NCBI GenBank assembly: GCA_003646505.1 | Contig: QMKT01000005.1 | Span: 1-22,473, forward strand | Length of the DNA: 22,473 nucleotides | Source: Campylobacterota bacterium | GTDB taxonomy: Bacteria > Campylobacterota > Campylobacteria > Campylobacterales > Sulfurovaceae | Direction of reading: 5' to 3' | Shown: positions 7,352 through 15,048 of the stretch, in pieces | How the letters are laid out: each line of letters opens with the position of its first letter | Numbering within the stretch: the stretch's first letter is position 1 | The notes under the pieces: model-generated | What the model saw: the letters and a program-made list of their open reading frames with translations, nothing else | What the model was told of the DNA's origin: nothing | Database searches by the model: none | Made by a program: the position numbers and the translations under genes

Positions 7352-7652
7352 CATCATCTTCAGCGTCATATTTCTTTTGTTGTTCTTTTTTATATGTATA
7401 TCTTGGATCTTTTGCAAGTTCATCTAAAGATCTTTTTTGTTTATCATATGCTTTATAGACATTAAGTATCGCTGCACCCACACCTATGAAAACACCTATC
7501 CACAGTGTCCACCAGGCTCCAGTAAGCTTTTGCAACCCTATTCCGATACCCACACCGATAAGTACAGCCACCACCATAGAAATACCAAGGCTTAGACCGT
7601 CAGCAGCATTCACTACTTTTTTTAATTTTGGTTCTTCATTATTATTTTGCAT
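7344..7652 (-). CDS. AtpZ/AtpI-family protein (ATPase_gene1 type)
   Basis: A 102-residue protein with two membrane helices: GLSLGISMVVAVLIGVGIGIGLQ and WWTLWIGVFIGVGAAILNVY, with a GxGxGxG run in the first. This is the F1Fo-ATP synthase assembly-factor family found as AtpI/AtpZ (PF09527), thought to help c-ring assembly or cation uptake. The C-terminal 35 residues are highly charged and end in an acidic EDDDE. It lies in hemL's operon, not beside the atp genes, so its link to ATP synthase is by family only. Its last codons double as the start region of the next gene. Confidence 0.8.
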   Translation of the reverse strand: MQNNNEEPKLKKVVNAADGLSLGISMVVAVLIGVGIGIGLQKLTGAWWTLWIGVFIGVGAAILNVYKAYDKQKRSLDELAKDPRYTYKKEQQKKYDAEDDDE

Positions 7653-7703
7653 TATTGATTCCTTATTTAACTATCTACACAATAAATTTTAACCGATTAG
7701 AAA

Positions 7704-8990
7704 TTAGATCTCTGCCATGACTTCATAGGCAGCTTTAATACTCTCTTCGATCATTTCATCTGTGGTTTCTGCACAAATAAACCCTGTCTCGTACGAAGAA
7801 CAGGCAAGGTATATACCACGGTCAAGCATCCCTTTATGGAACTTTGCAAAAGTATCTGAATCATTATTCAAGGCATCATCAAAGTTTTTAACTTGTTTAT
7901 CTGAAAAGAAGAAACCAAACATACTTCCTCTCACATCCGTTACTAAAGGAATATCAGCTGCCTGAGCTGCCTTTTTAAAGCCATCCATAAGCTTTTTGGC
8001 TTTATTACCCAAAGAAACATAAAGAGAGGGATTAGATTTGAGCTTTCGAAGACTTGTAAGACCTGCTGCCATCGCTACAGGATTTCCTGAAAGTGTTCCT
8101 GCCTGATAGACTGGACCTTCCGGTGAGAGGAAAGCCATGATCTCTGCTGATGCACCGAAGGCACCTACAGGCATACCCGCACCAATTACCTTACCAAGCG
8201 TTACCATGTCCGGTTTTACCATAGAGATACCTTGAGCACCTTTAAGAGAAGCTCTGAAACCACTCATCACTTCATCAAAGATCAATAATGCACCATGATT
8301 GGTACAAAGACATCTTAATTCTTCAAGAAATGCTTCATCTGCAGGTACCAGCCCCATATTTCCAGCAATAGGTTCAATGATCACACAAGCGATCTCTTCA
8401 GGTGCCTCTTCAAAACATGCCATAACAGATGCTATATCATTATATGTTGCAAGTAAAGTATGCTGAGTAAGATCTGCGGGTACACCTGGACTTGAAGGTG
8501 TTCCAAAAGTAGCCAAACCAGAACCTGCCTGAACCAAAAGGGAGTCTGAATGACCATGATAACATCCTGTGAACTTCAAGATCTTATCTCTCCCTGTAGC
8601 ACCACGTGCCAGACGGATAGCAGACATCACAGCTTCAGTACCTGAACTCACAAAACGTACTTTATCGATACTTTCAAACAGTGTTACTATTTCATTTGCC
8701 AGTTCTGTTTCTACTGTTGTAGGTGCACCAAAACTAAGTCCTCTTTTGACGGCATCTATCACAGATGTTTCTATCTCTGCATCACAGTGACCAAAGATCA
8801 GTGGTCCCCAACTTTGAACATAATCTATGTACTTATTACCGTCAATGTCAAAAAGGTGTCCACCCTCTCCTCTTTCAATGAACGGAGGGGTACCTTCTAC
8901 ACCGGAAAATGCACGTACCGGTGAATCAACACCACCAGGAATCACCTTATATGCTTCTTCAAATGCTGCTATACTTTTATCATATGCCAT
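7704..8990 (-). CDS. hemL: glutamate-1-semialdehyde 2,1-aminomutase
   Basis: HemL makes 5-aminolevulinate, the precursor of haem, by PLP-dependent shuffling of the amino group of glutamate-1-semialdehyde in the C5 pathway. The 428-residue length is typical. The N-terminus has [15 protein letters not shown], then [32 protein letters not shown] and [11 protein letters not shown]. The PLP-binding lysine is K267 in [16 protein letters not shown]; the late [16 protein letters not shown] is also diagnostic. An AAAGGG lies about 10 bases before the ATG. Expression probably comes from the compact divergent promoter region near 9020-9038, shared with the TonB-like gene. Confidence 0.97.
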   Translation of the reverse strand: MAYDKSIAAFEEAYKVIPGGVDSPVRAFSGVEGTPPFIERGEGGHLFDIDGNKYIDYVQSWGPLIFGHCDAEIETSVIDAVKRGLSFGAPTTVETELANEIVTLFESIDKVRFVSSGTEAVMSAIRLARGATGRDKILKFTGCYHGHSDSLLVQAGSGLATFGTPSSPGVPADLTQHTLLATYNDIASVMACFEEAPEEIACVIIEPIAGNMGLVPADEAFLEELRCLCTNHGALLIFDEVMSGFRASLKGAQGISMVKPDMVTLGKVIGAGMPVGAFGASAEIMAFLSPEGPVYQAGTLSGNPVAMAAGLTSLRKLKSNPSLYVSLGNKAKKLMDGFKKAAQAADIPLVTDVRGSMFGFFFSDKQVKNFDDALNNDSDTFAKFHKGMLDRGIYLACSSYETGFICAETTDEMIEESIKAAYEVMAEI

Positions 8991-9019
8991 GTTGTTAACC
9001 CTTTATTATGTTTAGTTGT

Positions 9020-9038
9020 TATAATTACGTGGATTATA
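9020..9038. promoter_or_regulatory. divergent -10 elements between hemL and the TonB-like gene
   Basis: TATAAT on the + strand (9020-9025) faces TATAAT on the - strand (read from 9033-9038), 7 bases apart, forming an inverted repeat in the 106-base gap. Each would place a start a short distance upstream of its gene. No good -35 boxes are seen, as is common in Campylobacterota, so the call is moderate. Confidence 0.4.
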
Positions 9039-9096
9039 CACTAAGGGCACTTAGGTCTATACAGAGGAGCATAGTATCAGAACACTGAAAGGATTA

Positions 9097-9981
9097 TTGC
9101 TCTCATTATTGTTACACTTACTCATTTTACTGCTTTTCATGAAAAACTTTAAAGAGATCACCTTTATGCCTCCTGCCACGCAGGAGAAGAAAATAACACT
9201 TAATTTAAAACAAATTACTACACCTCCCCCCGCTCCCAAACCTCAACCCGTAGTGATTCCACCAAAACCAAAACCTATGCCTGTGGTACCTCCACCTGTA
9301 CTACCTCAACCGATCATAGAAAAAAAACCAGAACCCAAACCTGAAGTGCAGCCCGTTAAGAAAAAAATATTAGATGAAGGAAAAAAGATCTTTGCACAAA
9401 AGAGTACAGAAGAAAATAATGCTACAAAGATCGAAACAAAACCAAAAAAAGAAATAGTTAAAAAAGAGGTCAATAAAAAACCTGCCAAAAAAGTAGTAAA
9501 AAAGAAAAGAGTGGTTAAGAAACCAAAAAAAGTCAAACGTTCAAAAGATCCACTTGCCAATATGCTCATGGGATCAGGAACGTCCATGCATCCAAAAAAG
9601 AGTAGACCTTCTTCAAACGCAGGTGCTTATGGCGAACAGATGATCAAAAAACTTTACGGACCGGAGTTCAATACCTACAGCCCAACACAAAAAAAGTTTA
9701 TACGTAACAACCTCAGTACTATTCACCGTATAACACAAAATACCCTCACCCGTAATGGTTACCCGTCTGTGGCAATAAGAACCAAACAACAAGGTACCAA
9801 CGTAGTCTCTTTTTATCTACACCCTAATGGAGATATTTCGGGACTAAAACTTAAAACACCTATAGGTTATTCATCCTTGGATAGAAATACTATAGATGTA
9901 ATACGTATCGCTTATAAAAACTATCCTTTACCCAATAAAAAAACTAGAATTGTTTTTTATGTCACCTATCGTTTATATTAG
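9097..9981 (+). CDS. TonB-like energy transducer
   Basis: A TonB/TolA-type protein that should couple the inner-membrane proton-motive force to outer-membrane receptors. Residues 1-18 form a membrane anchor. About residues 40-80 are proline-rich (PKPQPVV, PPKPKPMPVV), followed by a lysine-rich region to about 150 that spans the periplasm. The last 80 residues (NGYPSVAIRTKQQGTNVVSFYLHPNG, then SLDRNTIDVIRIAYKNYP) match the TonB C-terminal domain. The start given is TTG with GAAAGG 4 bases upstream. The frame is open further upstream and there encodes IRTLKGLLLSLLLHL, with the basic residues expected before the anchor. A perfectly spaced GAGGAG (9064-9069) precedes an ATC at 9076, so the true start may be that rare codon. 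ExbB/ExbD partners are not in the window. Confidence 0.82.
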   Translation: MLSLLLHLLILLLFMKNFKEITFMPPATQEKKITLNLKQITTPPPAPKPQPVVIPPKPKPMPVVPPPVLPQPIIEKKPEPKPEVQPVKKKILDEGKKIFAQKSTEENNATKIETKPKKEIVKKEVNKKPAKKVVKKKRVVKKPKKVKRSKDPLANMLMGSGTSMHPKKSRPSSNAGAYGEQMIKKLYGPEFNTYSPTQKKFIRNNLSTIHRITQNTLTRNGYPSVAIRTKQQGTNVVSFYLHPNGDISGLKLKTPIGYSSLDRNTIDVIRIAYKNYPLPNKKTRIVFYVTYRLY

Positions 9982-10023
9982 GTAAAATTAAAAATAAGTT
10001 ACTATAAACTCAAAGGGTATTTT

Positions 10024-11490
10024 ATGGATATTTTAAAAAATGTGTTAATTAAATTTCCTTTATGGTCTGTACGGAAAGCAACCCGTATACTTTTTATTTC
10101 ATTTTTAGGTGCTATATTTATAGGAATTATCGCTTTTATGCTCTATATGAATTCTCTTCCCTCTCTTTCATTATGGCACACTACCCTGCTTGAAAATGAA
10201 TTCACTACGAAGTCTGAGGTAAAAGATTTTGACACGTATCTAAGCTTGGAAACACAACTGTTTGATACTTTAGATAAAGAGATATATGGAAAGGTTACAG
10301 ACAAAGAAAAGAACCGCATCAACCGCTACACCAGGAACAGTGTTTCAGACCCGAAACGTTGGAATAAATCCTGGAATAAAAGTTTTGAATTCCCTGTAAA
10401 AAACCCAAAAATGGGTGTACTTCTTTTGCACGGTATGTCGGATTCTCCCTACAGTCTACATGCACAAGCAGAGTACCTGCATAAACAAGGAGTATGGGTG
10501 GTTGGACTGCGTATGCCAGGTCATGGCACTATTCCTTCAGGTCTCATAGAGGTTAAATGGCAAGATATGGCAGCAGTAGTAAAAATAGGAATGAAACGTC
10601 TAGATCAAAAAGTAGGAGATAAGCCTATACATATTATGGGTTATTCCACAGGTGCACCTCTAGCTTTAAACTATACACTCTTAGCACTTGAAGATGAGAC
10701 TTTTACACGACCTGAAAGTCTCATCTTCTACTCTCCTGCCATAGGGGTCAGTCCAGCAGCTCCATTTGCCATATGGCAAAGTCGCATAGGACACCTCCTG
10801 GGCTTACCTAAACTAGAGTGGAACTCACTTACACCTGAGTATGACCCATTTAAATATGGCTCTTTTGCTGTGAATGCCGGAGATCAAGTCTACCGCTTAT
10901 GCAATGAAGTACAAAAACAATTTGATGCCTATGAGCAAAGTACTATATCTAAAAAAACATTCCCACCTGTTTTAAGTTTTTCCTCCATTGTAGACAGTAC
11001 GGTGACTGTTCCTTCTCTAGTAAACAACCTTTATAAACGTCTACCAAAAGGAAATCATACGCTGGTACTCTTTGACATTAATCATAAATTTTCTGCTAAT
11101 CATATGGTAAAGCAAGGTACAAACAAAGCATTAAAGATACTACGCAATACTTCTACAGGTGAGAATTATACTTTTGAACTCATCACAGACTTAAATTCAA
11201 GTGACAATAGTCTCGTTAAAATCACAGATGGAAAGAATACTGAAAAGCTATCTATGCAATGGCCAAGAGGGCTCTATTCACTCTCACATTTAGCCATGCC
11301 TATAAGCCAAAATGATCCAACTTACGGAGATGAAAATGCACCCAAGAGCCCAGGTATACAACTAGGATACCTAGCCATCTACGGAGAAACAGGCGTTCTG
11401 CAAACCTCAGCCTCTTCACTGCTGAGACAACGATGGAACCCTTTTCATGAATATACTAAAGAAAGAGTATTGGAGTTCTTGGGGTTATAG
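10024..11490 (+). CDS. membrane-anchored alpha/beta hydrolase
   Basis: A 488-residue protein with one N-terminal membrane helix (about residues 21-42), preceded by basic residues, that anchors it with the hydrolase outside the cytoplasm or at the membrane face. The alpha/beta hydrolase core has LLLHGMSDSPYS (oxyanion loop, about residue 134), RMPGHG, the nucleophile elbow GYSTGA with Ser208, a likely acid Asp324 (SIVDSTV) and His354 (DINHKF). This looks like a lysophospholipase or carboxylesterase-like enzyme, but the substrate is unknown. About 110 residues follow the core (from residue 375), which is longer than usual. AAAGGG precedes the ATG. It lies 42 bases after the TonB-like gene and converges with the next gene. 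Confidence 0.8.
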   Translation: MDILKNVLIKFPLWSVRKATRILFISFLGAIFIGIIAFMLYMNSLPSLSLWHTTLLENEFTTKSEVKDFDTYLSLETQLFDTLDKEIYGKVTDKEKNRINRYTRNSVSDPKRWNKSWNKSFEFPVKNPKMGVLLLHGMSDSPYSLHAQAEYLHKQGVWVVGLRMPGHGTIPSGLIEVKWQDMAAVVKIGMKRLDQKVGDKPIHIMGYSTGAPLALNYTLLALEDETFTRPESLIFYSPAIGVSPAAPFAIWQSRIGHLLGLPKLEWNSLTPEYDPFKYGSFAVNAGDQVYRLCNEVQKQFDAYEQSTISKKTFPPVLSFSSIVDSTVTVPSLVNNLYKRLPKGNHTLVLFDINHKFSANHMVKQGTNKALKILRNTSTGENYTFELITDLNSSDNSLVKITDGKNTEKLSMQWPRGLYSLSHLAMPISQNDPTYGDENAPKSPGIQLGYLAIYGETGVLQTSASSLLRQRWNPFHEYTKERVLEFLGL

Positions 11491-11512
11491 TGGGCGTAAA
11501 GCCGTTGTTAGA

Positions 11513-12058
11513 CTATACTTTAGTATCAAAAAGCTTTTCATCCAACTGATCGAGTACAGATGAAAAAGATTCATTTTTTATGTATTGCATCACAGCAGAA
11601 TAAAAGATCAGATTGAACATCTTACTACGATGTTTGAACTTATAGTTCGACATTCCATTTTGCATATTAATTATGTGTTCTTCTACTTCCTCTTCATTCA
11701 GACCATACATGAAGATCAAAAAATTATCTTCCATATAGCGTACCATCTCATAATTGAGATGATTATCTTTCATATAGTGCATCATATAGTTACTAACCTG
11801 TTTTAAAAGCTTGTTTGTAACATTTGACTCATACTCTTTGGTAATACCTTCATAGTTTGAGATCTTGATACTGACCATAAACCCAAAATCATTAAACGTT
11901 TCAGTGTTATTGAGTTTTTGTTTAAATACCCATAATCGATTTTTAGACTCTGTAATATCATCTGTATAGAGTTGCTTACGCAATATATCCATATCCGTCT
12001 TGAGCTCATTTAGATTAATTCGACACTCATTATCTATGATCTCATTTTCATTGTGCAT
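11513..12058 (-). CDS. small degenerate GGDEF-like protein, paralogue A
   Basis: A 181-residue soluble protein. DDITESKNRLWVFKQKL looks like the DxLTGLxNR start of a GGDEF domain. DFGFMVSIKISNYEGI...LLKQVSNYM fits the following strand and helix. RYMEDNFLIFM sits where active diguanylate cyclases have RYGGDEFLIL, and the C-terminal SFSSVLDQLDEKLF resembles the final AD.ALY.AK helix. The signature residues are lost, so c-di-GMP synthesis is unlikely; it may bind a ligand or a partner. It is roughly 60% identical by eye to paralogue B, 82 bases upstream on the same strand. AAGG lies 8 bases before the ATG. Confidence 0.68.
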   Translation of the reverse strand: MHNENEIIDNECRINLNELKTDMDILRKQLYTDDITESKNRLWVFKQKLNNTETFNDFGFMVSIKISNYEGITKEYESNVTNKLLKQVSNYMMHYMKDNHLNYEMVRYMEDNFLIFMYGLNEEEVEEHIINMQNGMSNYKFKHRSKMFNLIFYSAVMQYIKNESFSSVLDQLDEKLFDTKV

Positions 12059-12078
12059 TTTTATTTCCTTGTTTAACT

Positions 12079-12118
12079 ATAAAACAATAGTAATATAAAA
12101 ATGTCAAAAAAATGTCAA
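12079..12118 (-). promoter_or_regulatory. candidate promoter region of paralogue A
   Basis: On the minus strand TTGACA occurs twice, 11 bases apart (read from 12113-12118 and 12102-12107), within a direct repeat of AAAATGTCAAAA on the plus strand. The nearer copy has TTTTAT (12079-12084) 17 bases on. The -10 boxes are poor, so this is tentative; it would give paralogue A expression independent of the EAL gene. Confidence 0.35.
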
Positions 12119-12140
12119 AATATCAAAGTATCTGTTACAT

Positions 12141-12680
12141 TTATGCTTTATTCATAAAAAGTTTTTCATCCAACTGATCCAATACAGATGAAAACGATTC
12201 ATTCTCTATATATTGCATCACAGCAAAATTGAAGATCAGCATGAACATTCTACTGCGGTATTTGAACTTATGGTTTGTCATACTCTTTTGCATGTTAAGC
12301 ATACTGTCTTCTACCTCTTCTTCATTTAGATCATTCAGAAAAATAAAAAAGTTCTCATTTTCATAACGTACGATTTCATGCTTGAGCTGATTCTCTTTCA
12401 TATATCCGATCATATAATCACTGACCTGCTTCAAAAGCCTGTTTCCTACGTTGGAATCATACTCTTTAAGGATCACTTTATAATCTGAGATCTTAATACT
12501 GACCATGAACCCAAAATCATTAAAGGTTTCATTATCACTGAGCTTTTCTTTATATATCCATAATCTATTCTTGGTTTTAGTAATATCATCTGAAAAAATT
12601 TCTTTACGTAATAAAGCTATTTCTGACTGAACTTTCCTTAGCTCTGTAATATTTACAAATTTATCTTTGTCATTATGCAT
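12141..12680 (-). CDS. small degenerate GGDEF-like protein, paralogue B
   Basis: A 179-residue sister of the gene just downstream, sharing long runs such as NDFGFMVSIKIS and ESFSSVLDQLDEKLF. The position of the GGDEF signature reads YENENFFIF, so the active-site glycines are absent and the residues differ from those of paralogue A. DDITKTKNRLW resembles the start of a GGDEF domain. The start ATG lies inside the end of the EAL gene, overlapping by 8 bases (ATGCATAA), so it is translationally coupled to that protein and probably works with it. Both paralogues begin MHN and diverge most in the first 30 residues. No membrane segments are seen. Confidence 0.7.
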   Translation of the reverse strand: MHNDKDKFVNITELRKVQSEIALLRKEIFSDDITKTKNRLWIYKEKLSDNETFNDFGFMVSIKISDYKVILKEYDSNVGNRLLKQVSDYMIGYMKENQLKHEIVRYENENFFIFLNDLNEEEVEDSMLNMQKSMTNHKFKYRSRMFMLIFNFAVMQYIENESFSSVLDQLDEKLFMNKA

Positions 12681-14229
12681 TTACAGCTTGTCCTAATCCA
12701 AATGTTTCTTTCACAGAGTCCCATTGGGAAGGTTGATGAAGATGATACCCCTGCAGATAATCAACACCTATGTCTATTGCTGCTTCCATGATACTCTCAT
12801 CGTAAATATACTCAGCGATCGTCTTAATACCCAGATCATGACAAATCTTTACCATGCTCTCCAGCATGATTCTGTATTTTTTATCATGAATTTTAGAAAC
12901 CAGTGAACCATCCAGTTTTACATAATCTATATCAAGATTCATGATCGTATCAAAATTTGAAAAACCACTGCCAAAATCATCAATGGCGATCATCACACCA
13001 TTTTTTTTGAGTGAAAAAATAAATTCATTGACCATATCAATATCCTGGATCTGCTCACTTTCTACTATTTCAATTGTCAAACACTTTCCTATCTTCATTT
13101 TTTTAACTTTATACATCAATTTATCACAAAGTTCTGTATTGTTTATATCCATATAGGAAAGGTTCAAAGTCACAGCAGTACCATGCTTCGCCATCACGTC
13201 AAACACTTTATCGATCATTTGGATCATCAACTGCGTATAGAGACGATAATCTTTTGATTTTTCCATAAATACTGCAGGTGAAAGGACACGCCCTTTACTG
13301 TCCAGTATTCTCATAAGACTTTCATATTTATAAGGAACTGTTGAGTCCGCAGAAGCAAAGATCCCTTGAAAATATGGGGTAACAGTCTTTTCTTTAATGT
13401 TAGATATCAGTGTCTCATACACATTATTTGCAAGATGTTCATTCTTTGTCGCGTTACTGTCATGAAAAATATAAGAACTTCGATAACTTTTAGCTTCCTT
13501 CAATGCTTTTTCTGCAAAGATCAAACTAGCAGAACCTTCTGCTTTCGTCGCACCTATTGTCGCATTTATATGAATGTGATTATCATCAGAGATAATAAAG
13601 TTATGGTTAGAGATCTTTGTTAAAAGCGTTTTAACTATGAGATCCATCAGACGATGATTGAAATCATTTTTAATGAACAAACACAGTTTATCTGCATATA
13701 CATTGAAAAGATCATAGGAAAATGTTTCAACACTATGCTTAGAAAATATCCCGTTACTGTCCATTTCTTTTAGCATGTCATGGATAGTAGATTGCATTTG
13801 ATCAACAATGCTTACACCAGTTTCATATCCATAAAGTATATTAATGTCATCAAATGCAACAATATCAATGAGTGATACTATAGCAATACCCTTATGTGCA
13901 GAGATGATCTTCTGGTGGTCTTTCATATTATTTACAGGTACATCAATTAGTGGTTTCGTAGTAGCAGTTACTTTTTTCAATACGCTTGGTATAGGTTTTC
14001 TAACCGTGGAACTCATAGCTTTTCCTTGTTTTTCTAAGTCAATATTCTGTTTAATTTCTGAAAGGCTGAGTAAAGCATCGTCTCTGTTGTCCGCATCTAC
14101 TCTTCTTTTTATAGGTCTACCATCGATATCTCTATAGGTAACATAGTAACCTGTAACCTGCCCATCCGATTTACGATACAGTTCACTCACGCCTTTATAC
14201 TGCTTATCACTAATTGCTCTAATTGGCAT
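12673..14229 (-). CDS. integrase-arm-like domain fused to degenerate GGDEF and EAL domains
   Basis: I use the ATG at 14229 (518 residues, MPIRAISDKQ), with GGAGGTC 5 bases upstream; an in-frame ATG at 14244 would bury that site. Residues about 1-75 (YKGVSELYRKSDGQVTGYYV, then YRDIDGRPIKRRVD and a helix) resemble the small beta-sheet 'arm' DNA-binding domain at the N-terminus of phage-type integrases, but no recombinase follows. Residues 110-255 look like a GGDEF domain whose signature has become YADKLCLF. Residues 280-500 are an EAL domain. Its catalytic residues are mostly kept: ESLMR with Glu303, NLS with Asn356, Glu387 in IEIVE, Asp417-Asp418 in DDFGSGFS, Lys438, Glu473 and Gln493 in LQGY. 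The second glutamate of AEGVE is Tyr476. It may hydrolyse c-di-GMP or only bind it. There is no membrane segment, so it is presumably a cytoplasmic DNA-binding regulator. Confidence 0.78.
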   Translation of the reverse strand: MPIRAISDKQYKGVSELYRKSDGQVTGYYVTYRDIDGRPIKRRVDADNRDDALLSLSEIKQNIDLEKQGKAMSSTVRKPIPSVLKKVTATTKPLIDVPVNNMKDHQKIISAHKGIAIVSLIDIVAFDDINILYGYETGVSIVDQMQSTIHDMLKEMDSNGIFSKHSVETFSYDLFNVYADKLCLFIKNDFNHRLMDLIVKTLLTKISNHNFIISDDNHIHINATIGATKAEGSASLIFAEKALKEAKSYRSSYIFHDSNATKNEHLANNVYETLISNIKEKTVTPYFQGIFASADSTVPYKYESLMRILDSKGRVLSPAVFMEKSKDYRLYTQLMIQMIDKVFDVMAKHGTAVTLNLSYMDINNTELCDKLMYKVKKMKIGKCLTIEIVESEQIQDIDMVNEFIFSLKKNGVMIAIDDFGSGFSNFDTIMNLDIDYVKLDGSLVSKIHDKKYRIMLESMVKICHDLGIKTIAEYIYDESIMEAAIDIGVDYLQGYHLHQPSQWDSVKETFGLGQAVNA

Positions 14230-14308
14230 TTTGTGACCTCCCAATTTTATTAAACTTTTTTTCCTAAAGATATTTCCAAAAAATGGAAGATCTAATTTTT
14301 ATAATTGC

Positions 14309-14350
14309 ATTATACATAAAGTTACTACAAATGTCAAGCAATTGTAGTAA
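14309..14350 (-). promoter_or_regulatory. consensus promoter of the arm-GGDEF-EAL gene with inverted operator
   Basis: On the minus strand TTGACA (read from 14332-14337) and TATAAT (14309-14314) are 17 bases apart, an exact sigma-70 consensus. A perfect 9-base inverted repeat, TTACTACAA at 14322-14330 and TTGTAGTAA at 14342-14350, brackets the -35 box: one arm lies in the spacer and one upstream. A protein bound to both arms would block polymerase. Transcription would start near 14302, giving a leader of about 70 bases. Confidence 0.75.
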
Positions 14351-14752
14351 TTTATTTTATCTTTACAATTTCACCTGATAAAACTACTAAAATTTTAACA
14401 AATTCTGAGCAAACTTATCTTCATTATCATGGACTTTCAATTTGAAATATTTCACATATTACTACAATTTAAAACATACTATCTTCATCTGTAGTAAGAT
14501 CAGAGATGATCCAGTTATGACCTATAGTTTGAAGTCTTACATCGATGATAGATTATCTATCTTCTTTAAGAATTAGACCTCTATGGATACCTAGATAAGT
14601 TTCGATCAGTTTACGTTCTATCCTCTGCCAAATCACCCTTACAGTTGCCGTCTGTATGCAATTTAGTATTACATTATTCTATTCATAATCCTTGTTCGAT
14701 ATCATAATACCAAAGAAGAAGGCGCATTAAATGTCGATAATGTTTCTACAAT

Positions 14753-14929
14753 TTACATTGATGTATTTGCATTTCCACTTCCACCACCACAAGGAGTCAA
14801 TAAAGTATCTAGCATAATTAATAATAAGATCTCCATTTTCTTGTAGTAACATATGACTCTATCATCTAATATTCGATCCAACACACTGACGCCTAGCTGC
14901 TGACTATTCTTAATTAATCTTACTGACAT
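14753..14929 (-). pseudogene. decayed second copy of the arm-domain gene start
   Basis: A 58-codon frame begins MSVRLIKNSQQLGVSVLDR, against MPIRAISDKQYKGVSELYR in the intact gene. It keeps M, R, I, Q, G, V, S, L and R in register, then RVICYY against QVTGYY. Similarity is lost after about residue 35, probably through a frameshift. It also keeps the same ribosome binding site (GGAGGTC, bases 14934-14940), the T-rich leader and the promoter-operator upstream. The shared non-coding sequence makes common descent much more likely than chance. A short expressed arm-domain peptide is a less likely alternative. Confidence 0.6.
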
Positions 14930-15002
14930 TAATGACCTCCGAATTCTATTAAACTTTTCTACTTAATGATATTTTCATAAAGAAAACATACTTCAAAAAT
15001 GT

Positions 15003-15048
15003 ATCATAGAGAAAAGTTACTACATAGTAAAGTATTTTGTAGTAACTT
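15003..15048 (-). promoter_or_regulatory. promoter-operator of the decayed copy
   Basis: TTTACT (read from 15026-15031) and TATGAT (15003-15008) are 17 bases apart on the minus strand. An 11-base perfect inverted repeat, AAGTTACTACA at 15014-15024 and TGTAGTAACTT at 15038-15048, brackets the -35 box just as in the intact gene. The distances to the -10 and -35 boxes differ from the intact copy by only one base. The promoter boxes are weaker than in the intact copy but the operator arms are longer. Confidence 0.6.

Noticed and set aside
9306..9587. Antisense open frame rich in Phe and Ser
   Set aside because: It is the mirror of the lysine-rich linker of the TonB-like protein, so it is a composition artefact.
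12673..14229. Active diguanylate cyclase
   Set aside because: The GGDEF signature is replaced by residues that cannot serve the reaction; only the EAL half could be active.
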